Positions 1-8,143 of a DNA stretch of 64,000 nt are shown here, in pieces. This DNA is from Rhodopseudomonas sp. P2A-2r (GTDB lineage Bacteria; Pseudomonadota; Alphaproteobacteria; Rhizobiales; Xanthobacteraceae), in NCBI RefSeq assembly GCF_026015985.1, contig NZ_CP110389.1:868001-932000 (forward strand). Reading direction: 5' to 3'. A program made the translations under genes and the position numbers. The number at the start of each line of letters is the position of its first letter. The stretch's first letter is position 1. The notes below the pieces were generated by a model, which was given only the letters and a program-made list of their open reading frames with translations, did no database searches and was not told the DNA's origin.

Positions 1-109
1 TGTAACCCGTGGTGTCCGCATTGGCGATATTGGCGGACGCGACGCTGATCTGGACCTGCGTCGCCATCAGGCTGCTGACGGCAATACTGCGCGCGACGTC
101 GAGTGACAC
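1..109 (-). CDS. flgK: Flagellar hook-associated protein FlgK, N-terminal fragment
   Basis: Only the first 36 codons lie in the window; the gene runs off the left edge. The GTG start at 109 opens a peptide beginning VSLDVARSIAVSSL and continuing to SANIANADTTGY, the rod/hook/HAP N-terminal signature (N-I-A-N followed by T-G-Y). Proteins of this type form the hook-filament junction and are exported by the flagellar type III system. A GAGG ribosome site precedes the start. The gene is last in the minus-strand run flgD-flgE-small gene-flgN-like, which supports FlgK over a rod protein, but FlgK cannot be separated from FlgL or other rod-family members on 36 residues alone. Confidence 0.7.
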   Translation of the reverse strand, partial: MSLDVARSIAVSSLMATQVQISVASANIANADTTGY

Positions 110-132
110 GGTGGCCTCGATGCAGTTGGGGG

Positions 133-588
133 TTAGGCGCTCAACCCGCGCGCATAGGAGGCGGCGCTGCCGTTGATCCGGCCGCTGGCGCCGTATGGCG
201 AGTTGTCGGAAATCTGCGCGCGGATCGCGTTCATCACCGCGTCGATGCGGCGCTGGCTGGCCTCGATGGCGGCGCGCAGGCGGGTCATGTTCTCATCCGT
301 CGAGACGCGCAACCGGTCGATGCGTCCCAGCACCTTCTGCTGCAGCGGCCGGTTCGGCGTGTGCAGCAGGTTCTTCATGGACACCTCCTTGACCCACATT
401 TCGAACAGGTCGGCCAGTTCGAGCTTGCGCGCCGTGTGCTGCGATTGCGAGGCGGGCAGGCCCATGGCCAGCGCGATGTTCTCCTCGGTCACCACATCGA
501 TCAGGGCGTCGATCAGCTCGATCAGGTCCTCGATGCGCCTGCCGTCGGTGGTGGCGACCGCGTGGCGCGGAGAGTTGTTGTTGATCAT
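133..588 (-). CDS. Putative FlgN-like flagellar export chaperone
   Basis: 151-residue, largely helical protein starting MINNNSPRHAV. The preferred ATG lies just after an in-frame GTG (peptide VTTM); a longer in-frame extension upstream overlaps the preceding gene and is less likely. The central part (LIELIDALIDVVTEEN, then an Arg/Leu-rich helix) has the heptad-like character of FlgN chaperones, which keep FlgK and FlgL unfolded before export. It sits directly upstream of the flgK start, where such chaperones are usual. No diagnostic motif was identified, so the function is inferred from position, size and helical character. It follows the 90-residue gene by only 5 bases and is clearly in the same operon. 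Confidence 0.55.
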   Translation of the reverse strand: MINNNSPRHAVATTDGRRIEDLIELIDALIDVVTEENIALAMGLPASQSQHTARKLELADLFEMWVKEVSMKNLLHTPNRPLQQKVLGRIDRLRVSTDENMTRLRAAIEASQRRIDAVMNAIRAQISDNSPYGASGRINGSAASYARGLSA

Positions 589-593
589 GGTAG

Positions 594-866
594 TCACTCC
601 GTTGGTTGTTTGTGAGGCGCAAGCGGCAGGCCGCGCGCGAGGGATCCGGTGCGGGCATAGGCGTTGATCGCCACGGTGCGGGCGCCCGCATCTTTCATCT
701 GCTGCGCCAGTAAGGCGCAACGTTGAGCCAGTTCGGCGCGCACCGCACGGATGTCGTTCTCCAGCGCCAGCAGGTTGCGCCGGTCGCGCTTCTGGACGGT
801 CCTGGCGGTCGCGACCAGGCGGCGCAGCCGGCCGAACAGCACGTCGTCGTTTCCGCCGTCGCTCAT
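594..866 (-). CDS. Small charged helical protein in flagellar operon, function unknown
   Basis: 90 residues starting MSDGGNDDVLFGRL, rich in Arg, Ala and Leu, with a predicted long helix (residues about 20-60, containing LLALENDIRAVRAELAQR). It has no signal peptide or membrane segment. Its ribosome site (GAGGTAACC) overlaps the flgE stop codon, and its stop lies 5 bases before the start of the flgN-like gene, so it is translated as part of the flgE-flgK operon. Size, charge and helical content are like FliJ/FlgN-type export accessory proteins, but I do not recognise the family. It is probably a real gene because its spacing to both neighbours is tight and it has a good ribosome site. Confidence 0.5.
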   Translation of the reverse strand: MSDGGNDDVLFGRLRRLVATARTVQKRDRRNLLALENDIRAVRAELAQRCALLAQQMKDAGARTVAINAYARTGSLARGLPLAPHKQPTE

Positions 867-868
867 GG

Positions 869-2134
869 TTACCTCATGCTCGAGATCAGCGTGTCGAACA
901 TCTTGTTCACCGCCGTGATCACCTGAGATGCCGCCGAATAGGCCTGCTGCGCCGAGATCATGCTGCTGAATTCGGTGTTGGTATCGGTTGTGCTGGATTC
1001 CAGCTCGCTGCCATAGATCTTGCCGGCAGCGCCGGTGCCGGAGGCCTGCAGCGTGGCATTGCCAGACGCCGCATTCGCCTTGTACAGCCCGTTGCTGTCG
1101 GCGGTCAGCTGATCCTGCGCCGTAAAGGTGGCTACCGGCACCTTGTAGATCGTGATGGTCTTGCCGTTGGAGTAGGTGGCATTGACGTTGCCGTTGTCGC
1201 CGACCGCGACGCTGCTCAGCTTGCCGTAGGCGAGGCCGTCGGATTCGCTGGTCAGACTTGCCGTGGGGGTGGTTTCGCCGGAAGTGTACTGGGTCAGCCC
1301 GTTGGTGCCGCCGACAGTGCCGAGATTCAGCGTGATCGTGCTGTCCGCCGCGCCGTCGGTCCAGCCGGTCACGTTCACCACAGGCGGACTGGGCGTCGTG
1401 CTCGCCAACGAGCCGTCGGTGTTGAAGGTGACGGTGACCGTTCCGCTGGTTGTTCCGGTGCCGGTGGTGGAGTCCGACGACGAGGTCGGGTTGGCGAAGC
1501 TGCCGCTCCAGGTGTTGGTGCCGGTCTTGGTCCAGGTTGCCTGGATCGACTGCGCGGTGCCGAGCGAGTCGTACACGGAAATCGAATTGGTGAAGGTCGC
1601 GTTGGTGGCCGCATCCGCCGGCAGGTTGCCTTTCACGGCGGTTGCGGCGGTGGCGCTGCCGCTGGTCGCTGCGATGCTGGTATCGATCGGCACAAGGTTG
1701 TCGCTGCTGGCATTGCCGACGACCTTGCCGTCGGCGTCGGTGCGCCAGCCCATCAGATAGGCGCCGCTGGCGTTGGTCAGATAGCCGCTGCTGTCGACCG
1801 AGAACGCGCCGTTCCGCGTATATTCCGTGGAGCCGCCGGTCAGCGAGGTGGTGACCGCGAAGAAGCCGTTGCCCTGGATGCCCATGTCGGTGGCAGAGGT
1901 GGTGGTGGTCAGCAGGCCTTGCGTCGAGATGTTCGACGACGACAGCGTGTTGACGCCGCCGGACGCGTAGCTCTTGCTGCCCGACGAACTGGAGACCAGC
2001 GACTCGAACGACGCTGATGTTGTCTTGTAACCGACGGTGGAGGAGTTGGCGATGTTGTCGGAGATCATGGCGATCGCCGAACTCTGCGCACTCAATGCGG
2101 AGATCGCTGAAGATAGTGCCCCTGAGAGACTCAT
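869..2134 (-). CDS. flgE: Flagellar hook protein FlgE
   Basis: 421 residues. The N-terminus (MSLSGALSSAISALSAQSSA, then SDNIANSSTVGYKT) is the rod/hook D0 signature. QGNGFFAV with YTRNGAFSVDSSGYL is the FlgE/FlgG-type core motif, and the C-terminus (SAASQVITAVNKMFDTLISS) is the matching D0 coiled coil. The Ser/Thr/Gly-rich middle forms the variable surface domains of the hook, the universal joint between basal body and filament. The subunit is exported without a cleaved signal. It starts 19 bases after flgD, whose product caps and polymerises the hook. The length is within the usual range for alphaproteobacterial FlgE. Confidence 0.93.
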   Translation of the reverse strand: MSLSGALSSAISALSAQSSAIAMISDNIANSSTVGYKTTSASFESLVSSSSGSKSYASGGVNTLSSSNISTQGLLTTTTSATDMGIQGNGFFAVTTSLTGGSTEYTRNGAFSVDSSGYLTNASGAYLMGWRTDADGKVVGNASSDNLVPIDTSIAATSGSATAATAVKGNLPADAATNATFTNSISVYDSLGTAQSIQATWTKTGTNTWSGSFANPTSSSDSTTGTGTTSGTVTVTFNTDGSLASTTPSPPVVNVTGWTDGAADSTITLNLGTVGGTNGLTQYTSGETTPTASLTSESDGLAYGKLSSVAVGDNGNVNATYSNGKTITIYKVPVATFTAQDQLTADSNGLYKANAASGNATLQASGTGAAGKIYGSELESSTTDTNTEFSSMISAQQAYSAASQVITAVNKMFDTLISSMR

Positions 2135-2153
2135 GACTTTACTCCAAATCGGT

Positions 2154-2819
2154 TCAGGATGTGACGCCGATGACGCTGCTGGTGGCGAGGGAGGTTTTTC
2201 CGACCAGCAGCATCGCGGTGCCGCTCGAACTATCGACGCCGGTTACCTTGCCGGTGACTGTGGTGTAGCCAGAGACCGCGGCGCCGCTGGAATCGGTGGC
2301 GCTCACCGTCAGCGTGTACTGGCCGCCATCCGCGAGTTGCATTCCGTCGGTCTTGGTGCCGTCCCACGTGAAGCTGTTGCTGCCGGCGGTGGTGGTGCCG
2401 CTGCCGGTCCACACCGCGTTGCCGGAGGAATCGTTGACCGTGAGGGTGACGGCGGAGGCGGCGGAATCCAGCGAGTAGCCGTAGGCGATCGAGCTGTTCT
2501 CGAGCGTTGCCGTCGCGGCTTTCGCGGTCACCGTCTGGCCGATGTAGTTCGACGAGTTCAGCGTCAGCAGGCTGTTGAACGAGGTCAGCAGCGAGCTGAG
2601 ATTGCTGTTGAGCGTCTTCTGCTGATCGAAGCTGGCGTAGGACGTCAGCTGGGTGGTGAAATCGGTGGTGCTGGTGGGATCCAGCGGGTTCTGGTTCTGC
2701 AGCTCGGAGACCAGCAGGTTGAGGAAATCGCCTGAACTCAACGTCGAACTCGCGGCGGCCGCGGTTGTTGTCGTGGTTGCCGTCGATGTCGCGGTGGCTG
2801 CGGTGGTGGTGATGCTCAT
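2154..2819 (-). CDS. flgD: Hook-capping protein FlgD
   Basis: 221 residues from the ATG at 2819 (MSITTTAATATST), preceded by a GGAG ribosome site; an upstream in-frame extension lacks one. The conserved N-terminal FlgD motif is present (SGDFLNLLVSELQNQNPLDP, then TTQLTSYASFDQQ), followed by a C-terminal beta-rich FlgD/tudor-like part ending TSSVIGV. FlgD is a scaffold that sits at the growing hook tip and is needed for FlgE polymerisation. It is followed at once by flgE on the same strand. The Thr/Ala-rich leader before the conserved motif is probably flexible. Confidence 0.92.
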   Translation of the reverse strand: MSITTTAATATSTATTTTTAAAASSTLSSGDFLNLLVSELQNQNPLDPTSTTDFTTQLTSYASFDQQKTLNSNLSSLLTSFNSLLTLNSSNYIGQTVTAKAATATLENSSIAYGYSLDSAASAVTLTVNDSSGNAVWTGSGTTTAGSNSFTWDGTKTDGMQLADGGQYTLTVSATDSSGAAVSGYTTVTGKVTGVDSSSGTAMLLVGKTSLATSSVIGVTS

Positions 2820-3241
2820 GGCGCGCTCCGGCGGTTTCCGAAACGCGTTGCGCTTCGAAAGTGCTGCGGTGAATTGGGGGTCTTGAATTCCGCTCTTTAG
2901 TGAAACGGAGGCTCCAGGCGATTCAGGCGCAAATTTTTGTCGCCTGAAATGCGCGCCGCGCGGCGCCATGGAAAATTGCAGTTATCGCTGTGCTGCAGGG
3001 CTAATCGCGATGTTTTCGATATGAGGCAGGAGGCTCCGCCAGGCAAAAATTGCCGCTGCGGGGCGTCGGCTAGCGGCGGGTTCGCCGGCCTCGCCGTGCG
3101 TTGCTCACGCGGTCGAAAAGGGCCGTGCGCGCCCTCTCCTCCCGCGCGAAGCGAAGCTTCGCTGGAGGGAGAGCTGGATGACCGTTGCCGTCTCGATTGG
3201 GTTCAGATCATCAGACCGTGGCGTGCGGCGATCCCGGCCAA
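2820..3241. other. Intergenic region between flgD and the anti-sigma-like gene
   Basis: 422 bases without a convincing gene. Short reading frames here have no ribosome site and no recognisable protein character. It contains the palindromic element at 3134-3173 (listed separately), which lies just past the stop of the upstream gene and could end its transcript. The part adjoining flgD should hold the flgD promoter, but no clear sigma-54 or sigma-28 consensus was found by eye. Confidence 0.5.
3134..3173. repeat. Palindromic intergenic element / possible terminator
   Basis: A perfect 14-bp palindrome, AGCGAAGCTTCGCT (3150-3163), is nested inside imperfect CTCTCC/GGAGAG arms. The same GCGAAGC...GCTTCGC core inside C/G-rich arms recurs at 35433-35491, so this is a dispersed element, and it is placed where it could terminate transcription from the gene at 3242-3637. 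No T-run follows on the minus strand. Confidence 0.5.
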
Positions 3242-3637
3242 TTACGCCTGCGTTGCCGGAACGACATGGCGCGCGCCGGCTTCGGGGCCCGGCAGATCGC
3301 CGGTGAAAACGCCGCCAAGCAGGCACAGGGCGAGGACGAGCGCCGAACCTTTGGGAGCGGTGGGCGGCGCATCGTCGGTCTCGGACGCGGCATCCTTGCT
3401 GCCGTCGGTGTCGGACTGCCGGGCTTTCTGCACGATACGGTCGAGCAGTCCGGCCGGGGCACGGACCGGGGCGGATTGCAGCGCCGCGCGCAGCCGCCGG
3501 GCTTCCGCCAAAGCGGTGCGCGCTTTCTCCGATGAGCGAAGCAGAATGGCTGCGGCGTCCTGCTGCGGCGCCGGCCATTGGGCCAGGTCGTCGCCGAGGC
3601 GGCCGAGCAGATCCTCAAACTCTGCGTCATCCATCAT
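3242..3637 (-). CDS. Small membrane-anchored acidic protein, possible anti-sigma-like factor
   Basis: 131 residues from the ATG-ATG pair at 3637 (MMDDAEFEDLLGRLGDDLAQWP); a longer start at 3700 is possible and neither has a strong ribosome site. The acidic helical N-terminus (DDAEFEDLL...DLAQWPAPQQ) is followed by an Ala/Arg-rich helix, a hydrophilic linker and one hydrophobic segment near the C-terminus (SALVLALCLLGGVF). From memory, proteins with this FE-LL-RFG-DL-WP style N-terminus and one membrane span often accompany ECF sigma factors in alphaproteobacteria, and an ECF gene lies on the same strand at 6957. A role as its membrane partner is inference; the gene is isolated between fliS and flgD. 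Confidence 0.5.
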   Translation of the reverse strand: MMDDAEFEDLLGRLGDDLAQWPAPQQDAAAILLRSSEKARTALAEARRLRAALQSAPVRAPAGLLDRIVQKARQSDTDGSKDAASETDDAPPTAPKGSALVLALCLLGGVFTGDLPGPEAGARHVVPATQA

Positions 3638-3832
3638 GGGAACGTTATCCGAAAGCCTCGTGCCCGGAATGAAATGCGGATCCAGGGCAGCCCGCGTCAT
3701 GGCGGGGCCGCTACGGTCCTAGGGCACGGCTCGGGGATAGGCAACACCGGCGGGGTATTTTCAACCGTGAAAAGCCGGGTAACTGCGGGAAATGCGGCCG
3801 GTATCGGCGTCCCGGACGGGCCGGTGCGGTCG

Positions 3833-4231
3833 TCAGCTCGCCTTGGCGGGCTGCAGAGCCACGAAAATCCAGGCATCGCGCATTTCCTTCAGGCTGGCGA
3901 TGATGCGCCGATAGGCGTGCGCCGAGTTCGGCCGGCCATACGACCGCAGGCAGGCCATGATCAGCGCATGATAGGTCGTGTGCAGGCCCTCAGCCACCTC
4001 GCCGCCCTTTTCAAAGTTCAGGTTATGGCTCAGACCGCGCAGGATCGCGGTGGCGCGGATCATGTGATTGTGGCTGTCCTCGAACTGCCCGTCCTCTCCG
4101 GCCTTGATCGACTTGTTGAGGAAGCCGATGGCGCCATCGATCATCATGATCACCGCGCGCAGCGGCGAGACTGCCGTCGAGGCGCTGCGATAGGCCTGCG
4201 CGGCATGGAAATTCGGCTGATGTTGCATCAT
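3833..4231 (-). CDS. fliS: Flagellin chaperone FliS
   Basis: 132 residues, all-helical. It has the FliS layout: an N-terminal Ala/Tyr segment (HAAQAYRSASTAVSPLRAVIMM), the DGAIGFLNKS helix, NHMIRATAILRGLSHNLN in the middle and a C-terminal helix (IIASLKEMRDAW). FliS binds the C-terminal disordered part of flagellin in the cytoplasm and stops it polymerising before export. The start codon overlaps the fliD stop (TAATG arrangement), indicating translational coupling, and the order fliC-fliD-fliS is typical. Normal length for the family. Confidence 0.88.
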   Translation of the reverse strand: MMQHQPNFHAAQAYRSASTAVSPLRAVIMMIDGAIGFLNKSIKAGEDGQFEDSHNHMIRATAILRGLSHNLNFEKGGEVAEGLHTTYHALIMACLRSYGRPNSAHAYRRIIASLKEMRDAWIFVALQPAKAS

Positions 4232-5925
4232 TAGTTGCTACTCGAATTGAGGAGGGCGGAAAGGTAGTCCAGCGTCGAATTTGCCGTCGAGATGGCGGAC
4301 TGGTATTTTGAGTATTGCGCGGTCAGCATCGCCTTGTAGACCGCAGCCCGCGCGTTGATGTCGTCGATCTGCGACTGCATGCTGTCATCCTGCGACTGCA
4401 GATTGGTCACGACGTTCTGCAGCGATCCCGTGCTGGTGTTCGAGGCCGCGGTGGCCTGTGCATTGATCTGCGCAGCGATTCCGGTTGTCGAGGTCACGGT
4501 AATGGATTGCGCTGTCGATCCTGAATAGGTGAACGCCATGCCGGCATAGATCGTATTGGCCGCTCCGATGATGGTGCTGCCGCTGACGGTGAATAGTGAA
4601 CTGTCGCCGCCGACGGATGCCGACGTCAGCGCTCCCGAGCTGTCGACCGCGAGGTCAAGGACGAACGACGCCGGCGGCGATGCATTGGTGTTGATCACCG
4701 CGAGGGTGCTCGACGACGTGGTGGTTTTCGACGCGAGCAGCGCAATCACGCCGCTGAGATTGTCGGCGAGGGTCGTCTGCAGCTTGCTGGCACTCAGGAC
4801 GAGATCGTTGTTCTCGTCGAAGGACAGGCCGAGATCGCTCATCGACAGGCCACCGACGCTGGTATTCATCGACTGTTCGAGCTGGGTCATGATATTGCGC
4901 ATGGTGCCATCGCCGAACAGCACAGAGGTCGAGTCAACCGTGCCGTCGGAGGACAGCGACTGCTGCGTGGCGACAAAGTCGCGAACGGCATTGTAGCTCT
5001 TGACGAAGGTCGTGAGTGCCGTCTCGATCGCGCTGGTGTCGGTGTCGATCGCGATATTCACGGTGGAGCCGGTTGGCGTTGTCTGCAGAAGGCTGAACGA
5101 CACCCCGCTCAACACGTCGGTGATATCGTTGGTGTCGCGGGTCAGCGAAATGCCATCCAGCGTGAACTGCGCCGGCTGCGCTTTCTGCAGCACGTCGGCA
5201 AAAGCGCCGGTGCTGTCGGTGATGCCGAGGCCGTTGAGAACGTCGTTGCCGGAAATCGTGCTGGTCTGGATATTCGCATTGTCGTTGAGGGCGGTCAGCA
5301 CCATCTCGTAGCTGGAGCTGGAGACCTGGATGATCGAGGCCTGCACGTTGGTCGTCGAGGATTGCGCATTGATGGAGTCGACGACGTCTTCCATCGACAT
5401 GCCGCTGGTGACGGAGATGTCGGCGCTGGTCCCGCCGGCGAGGCCGATGGAGAACGAGCCGGTATAGCCGAGGTCCGCGGTCTTGTCGGAGACCGAGGTG
5501 CCGATCACCTTCTGGGCCGTGGCGAGCTGGCTGATCGTCAGGGTGTGATCGCCGGTGGCGGTGCCGTTGCTGATCGACATCGACACGGCAGAGGAGGCGC
5601 TGACGTCGCCGGTCGCGGTAATGGTCGCCGAGCGCGAGCCGTAGAGGCTCGAGGACAGCGAGTTGACGATCGATTTCGACATCGCCGTGGTGTCGGTGGT
5701 CAGCGTCGCGAGCAGCGTCTGCAGACTCTGATAGGCGGAGATCTTGGCCTTGTTGGCCGTGATCTTGGTATCGATGGTCGTGGCCGCCGCGGTCTTGGTG
5801 GCGACCTGCGCGGTGATCAGCGCATCCCAGTCGACGCTTGTCGTTGTCTTGGTGCCCGACGTCGTCGTGGTCGTGGCCGCGGCCGCGATCGTGGAACCTG
5901 AACTCGAACTGCTCACCGTCGCCAT
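4231..5925 (-). CDS. fliD: Flagellar filament cap protein FliD
   Basis: 564 residues from the ATG at 5925 (MATVSSSSSGSTIAAAA); an upstream extension is possible but has no support. The N-terminal part (SVDWDALITAQVATKTAAATTIDTKI) and the later TLTISQLATAQKVIGTSVSD match the FliD_N layout. The middle (SFSLLQTTPTGSTVNIAI...IETALTTFVKSYNAVRDFV) and the C-terminal coiled coil (LQSQDDSMQSQIDDINARA) match FliD_C. FliD caps the filament tip and helps flagellin insert. It lies between fliC and fliS on the same strand and shares a stop/start overlap with fliS. The long Ser/Thr-rich region near residues 400-500 is probably a variable surface domain. Confidence 0.92.
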   Translation of the reverse strand: MATVSSSSSGSTIAAAATTTTTSGTKTTTSVDWDALITAQVATKTAAATTIDTKITANKAKISAYQSLQTLLATLTTDTTAMSKSIVNSLSSSLYGSRSATITATGDVSASSAVSMSISNGTATGDHTLTISQLATAQKVIGTSVSDKTADLGYTGSFSIGLAGGTSADISVTSGMSMEDVVDSINAQSSTTNVQASIIQVSSSSYEMVLTALNDNANIQTSTISGNDVLNGLGITDSTGAFADVLQKAQPAQFTLDGISLTRDTNDITDVLSGVSFSLLQTTPTGSTVNIAIDTDTSAIETALTTFVKSYNAVRDFVATQQSLSSDGTVDSTSVLFGDGTMRNIMTQLEQSMNTSVGGLSMSDLGLSFDENNDLVLSASKLQTTLADNLSGVIALLASKTTTSSSTLAVINTNASPPASFVLDLAVDSSGALTSASVGGDSSLFTVSGSTIIGAANTIYAGMAFTYSGSTAQSITVTSTTGIAAQINAQATAASNTSTGSLQNVVTNLQSQDDSMQSQIDDINARAAVYKAMLTAQYSKYQSAISTANSTLDYLSALLNSSSN

Positions 5926-5986
5926 GACAAGGCACTCGCTTTCGAAAAGGGTGAGCCGGCCTGTCGGCCGGCTCACGGGGCCGTCG

Positions 5987-6811
5987 TTAGCCAAGCAGCT
6001 TGAGCAGATACTGCGGCATCTGGTTGGCGGCGGATTCCGCCGACACGGCCGCCTGGACCTTGACCTGGGCGGTCGACAGCTTGGCCTGCTCGGAGGCGAT
6101 GTCGACGTCGGTGATCGCCGAATTGGCCGATTGCAGGTTCTGCGTCTGGGTCGAGATCGATGTCGCGCTGAAGTTGAAACGCGATTCCTGGGCGCCGATG
6201 CTGGCGCGCGCGGCCGAGACCTTGTCGATCGCGGTGTCCAGCGTGGTCAGCGCCGAGGTCGCGCCGCTTTGCGAGGATATATCGAGCGAGGCGACGCCGA
6301 GCGTGCTGGACTTCAGGCTGGTCAGCGTGACGGTGATGGTGTCGGCGGCGTTCGAACCGACGAGAACCGACGCGCCCGAGGCGAAGGTGCTGCTGCCGTC
6401 GAGCAGGCTCTGGCCGCTATAGCGGGTGCCGGTCGCGATGCTGTCGATCTGGCTCGACAGCGCGGTGAATTCCGAATTCAGATAGGCGCGGCTGCTGTCG
6501 GTCACGGTGGCGGACGACGATTCCGAAGCCAGCGACTTCATGCGCGACAGGATGTCGCTGATGTTGGAGGCGCCGCCGTCGGCAACCTGAAGGATCGAGG
6601 TGGCCTGCGAGGCGTTGGTCGCGGCCTGCTGCAGCGTGGTGACGTCGGACGAGATGCGGGTCGAGATCGCGAGGCCGGCGGCATCGTCGGAGGCGGAAGT
6701 AATCTTCGAGCCGCTCGACAACTTGGCCAGCGAACTCGACATCTGCGCGGAGTTCGTATTCAGGTAGCGGACTGCAGAGTTCGCTGCGGTGTTGGTTGAG
6801 ATAACGGGCAT
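5987..6811 (-). CDS. fliC: Flagellin, short type
   Basis: 274 residues. The N-terminal D0/D1 region (VISTNTAANSAVRYLN, AQMSSSLAKLSSGSKI, DDAAGLAISTRI) and C-terminal D1/D0 region (ESRFNFSATSISTQTQNLQ, AITDVDIASEQAKL, ending MPQYLLKLLG) are clear. The central D2/D3 domain is almost absent, which is why the protein is much shorter than enterobacterial flagellin. Short flagellins with this architecture are typical of lateral flagella in bradyrhizobia (established), so a lateral or secondary flagellum is possible (inference). An AGGAG ribosome site precedes the start. The gene is followed by fliD 61 bases downstream and preceded by an ECF sigma gene 145 bases upstream on the same strand. Confidence 0.94.
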   Translation of the reverse strand: MPVISTNTAANSAVRYLNTNSAQMSSSLAKLSSGSKITSASDDAAGLAISTRISSDVTTLQQAATNASQATSILQVADGGASNISDILSRMKSLASESSSATVTDSSRAYLNSEFTALSSQIDSIATGTRYSGQSLLDGSSTFASGASVLVGSNAADTITVTLTSLKSSTLGVASLDISSQSGATSALTTLDTAIDKVSAARASIGAQESRFNFSATSISTQTQNLQSANSAITDVDIASEQAKLSTAQVKVQAAVSAESAANQMPQYLLKLLG

Positions 6812-6956
6812 TGACGTGCTCCTGTTGGATTGCTCGGCGGCGGGTGCTGTCAGAAGGGGGATCTAAATCCCAGACGCAGGCCAGCCCCCGTCCACTCCCT
6901 AAACGGAGCGACAGAGACAATTCAGGCGGGCTATATCTGCGGCGGAAGATTTATGG

Positions 6957-7625
6957 TTAGCAATCGCTTAACGAGTTGAGGATGTCCGGTTGATGCCGGC
7001 GCAGCATCTCGCGCAGCTGCTGGCGGCCGCGCTTGAGGAGCGACTCCACTGCGGCGACCGTGGTGCTCATGACTTCGGCGATCTCGCCGTTGCTCATGTT
7101 CTCGTGGTAGGACAGGATCACCGCAACGCGCTGCTGCTCGGGCAGGCGCTGCATCGCGCTTTCCAGCAGCTTCGTCACTTCGTTGCGCTCCATCGTGCTG
7201 ATGGCGTCGGGCTGCGCATCCACCGGCTCCGGAACGGCGTCGACATTGTCGGTGCGCGGGCGGCGGTGCAGATCGATGCAGCGGTTGGTGACCACGCGAT
7301 AGAGCCACGTCGAGAACTTGGCGCGGCCGTGCTCCCATCGTCCGCGATGCGTCCACACCTTCAGCATGGTGTCCTGCACCACGTCCTCGGCGTCGGCGCG
7401 GCTGCCGAGCAGGCGCAGCGCGATGCCGAAGGCGCGATCGATATGGCGTTCGACCAACTGGCGAAATGCAGCCTCATCATGCGCGGCAAGGCGGTTCAGC
7501 AATTCTTCGTCTTCGTCGTGCACTGGCAGGCCCAGCGAGGTGCGATCCGGCGGTTCGGCCTGCGGCTGCGTCATCGCCGCCGGCAAGATCTCGATTGCTG
7601 CCTGAATATCGAGCGCGAATGCCAT
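6957..7625 (-). CDS. ECF-type RNA polymerase sigma factor
   Basis: 222 residues with a GGGAGAAGAG ribosome site. After a roughly 40-residue leader, region 2 runs from AFRQLVERHIDRAFGIALRL through SRADAEDVVQDTMLKVW to STWLYRVVTNRCIDLHRR. A short linker (about 130-145) leads to region 4 (LLESAMQRLPEQQRVAVILS, then MSNGEIAEVMSTTVAAVESL, the helix-turn-helix, and LLKRGRQQLREML). This is the sigma-2/sigma-4 ECF architecture. The gene is on the same strand as the flagellar block and directly upstream of the flagellin gene, so it may act on or be co-regulated with motility. No anti-sigma gene is adjacent; the membrane protein at 3242-3637 is a candidate. The target promoter is unknown. Confidence 0.9.
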   Translation of the reverse strand: MAFALDIQAAIEILPAAMTQPQAEPPDRTSLGLPVHDEDEELLNRLAAHDEAAFRQLVERHIDRAFGIALRLLGSRADAEDVVQDTMLKVWTHRGRWEHGRAKFSTWLYRVVTNRCIDLHRRPRTDNVDAVPEPVDAQPDAISTMERNEVTKLLESAMQRLPEQQRVAVILSYHENMSNGEIAEVMSTTVAAVESLLKRGRQQLREMLRRHQPDILNSLSDC

Positions 7626-8143
7626 GCTCTTCTCCCAACCCTATGCCGACAGACGCTGAGTCTGGGCGCCTTCGGAGAGTTGAACGGCCACTCCGAAAAA
7701 TTCGGGCGGGCAATTTTGATTTATTTTACAAAGAGTTAGTCGGAAAATTCTGCCCGCCTCCCGGCAAATTCTGCCGCCGCGGCGCGGGCCGCAGTGTGGT
7801 CGTGACCGGCTGCAAATCGAAGAAGTCATCGGCATGTCTCAAAGGAACAAGTAGCTGCGGCACAGTGACGAACGAATGCCAGCGGACGGACGCAAGCCAA
7901 ACATGGAATGGCGCAAACAGCGTCGAGCTGCGCTCTCCCGTGAGTCGATTTCGATTTCCGCGGCGTGATCGAAGGTGGATGGTTGAACCAACGCTAGGAA
8001 ATTTTGCCGAATCATGTTCCAAAAAATAGCGCACTTTTCCTGTGGATGAAAATGAAACGCACTATCTTCGATATGAATTGTAGTTCTTGCGCCTGATTTC
8101 GCGCGCGTTCGCGTTTATCAAACACAACGCGAAAGGTTCAGTG
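7626..8143. other. Divergent intergenic region with an AT-rich inverted repeat
   Basis: 518 bases between the divergent ECF and HAD-type genes. I see no convincing gene here. The notable feature is an inverted repeat: GGCGGGCAATTTT at 7705-7717 and AAAATTCTGCCCGCC at 7744-7758 (2-base bulge) around an AT-rich centre. Further copies of the AAATTYTGCC motif occur near 7766 and 8001. The region should hold promoters for both flanking genes. Confidence 0.5.
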
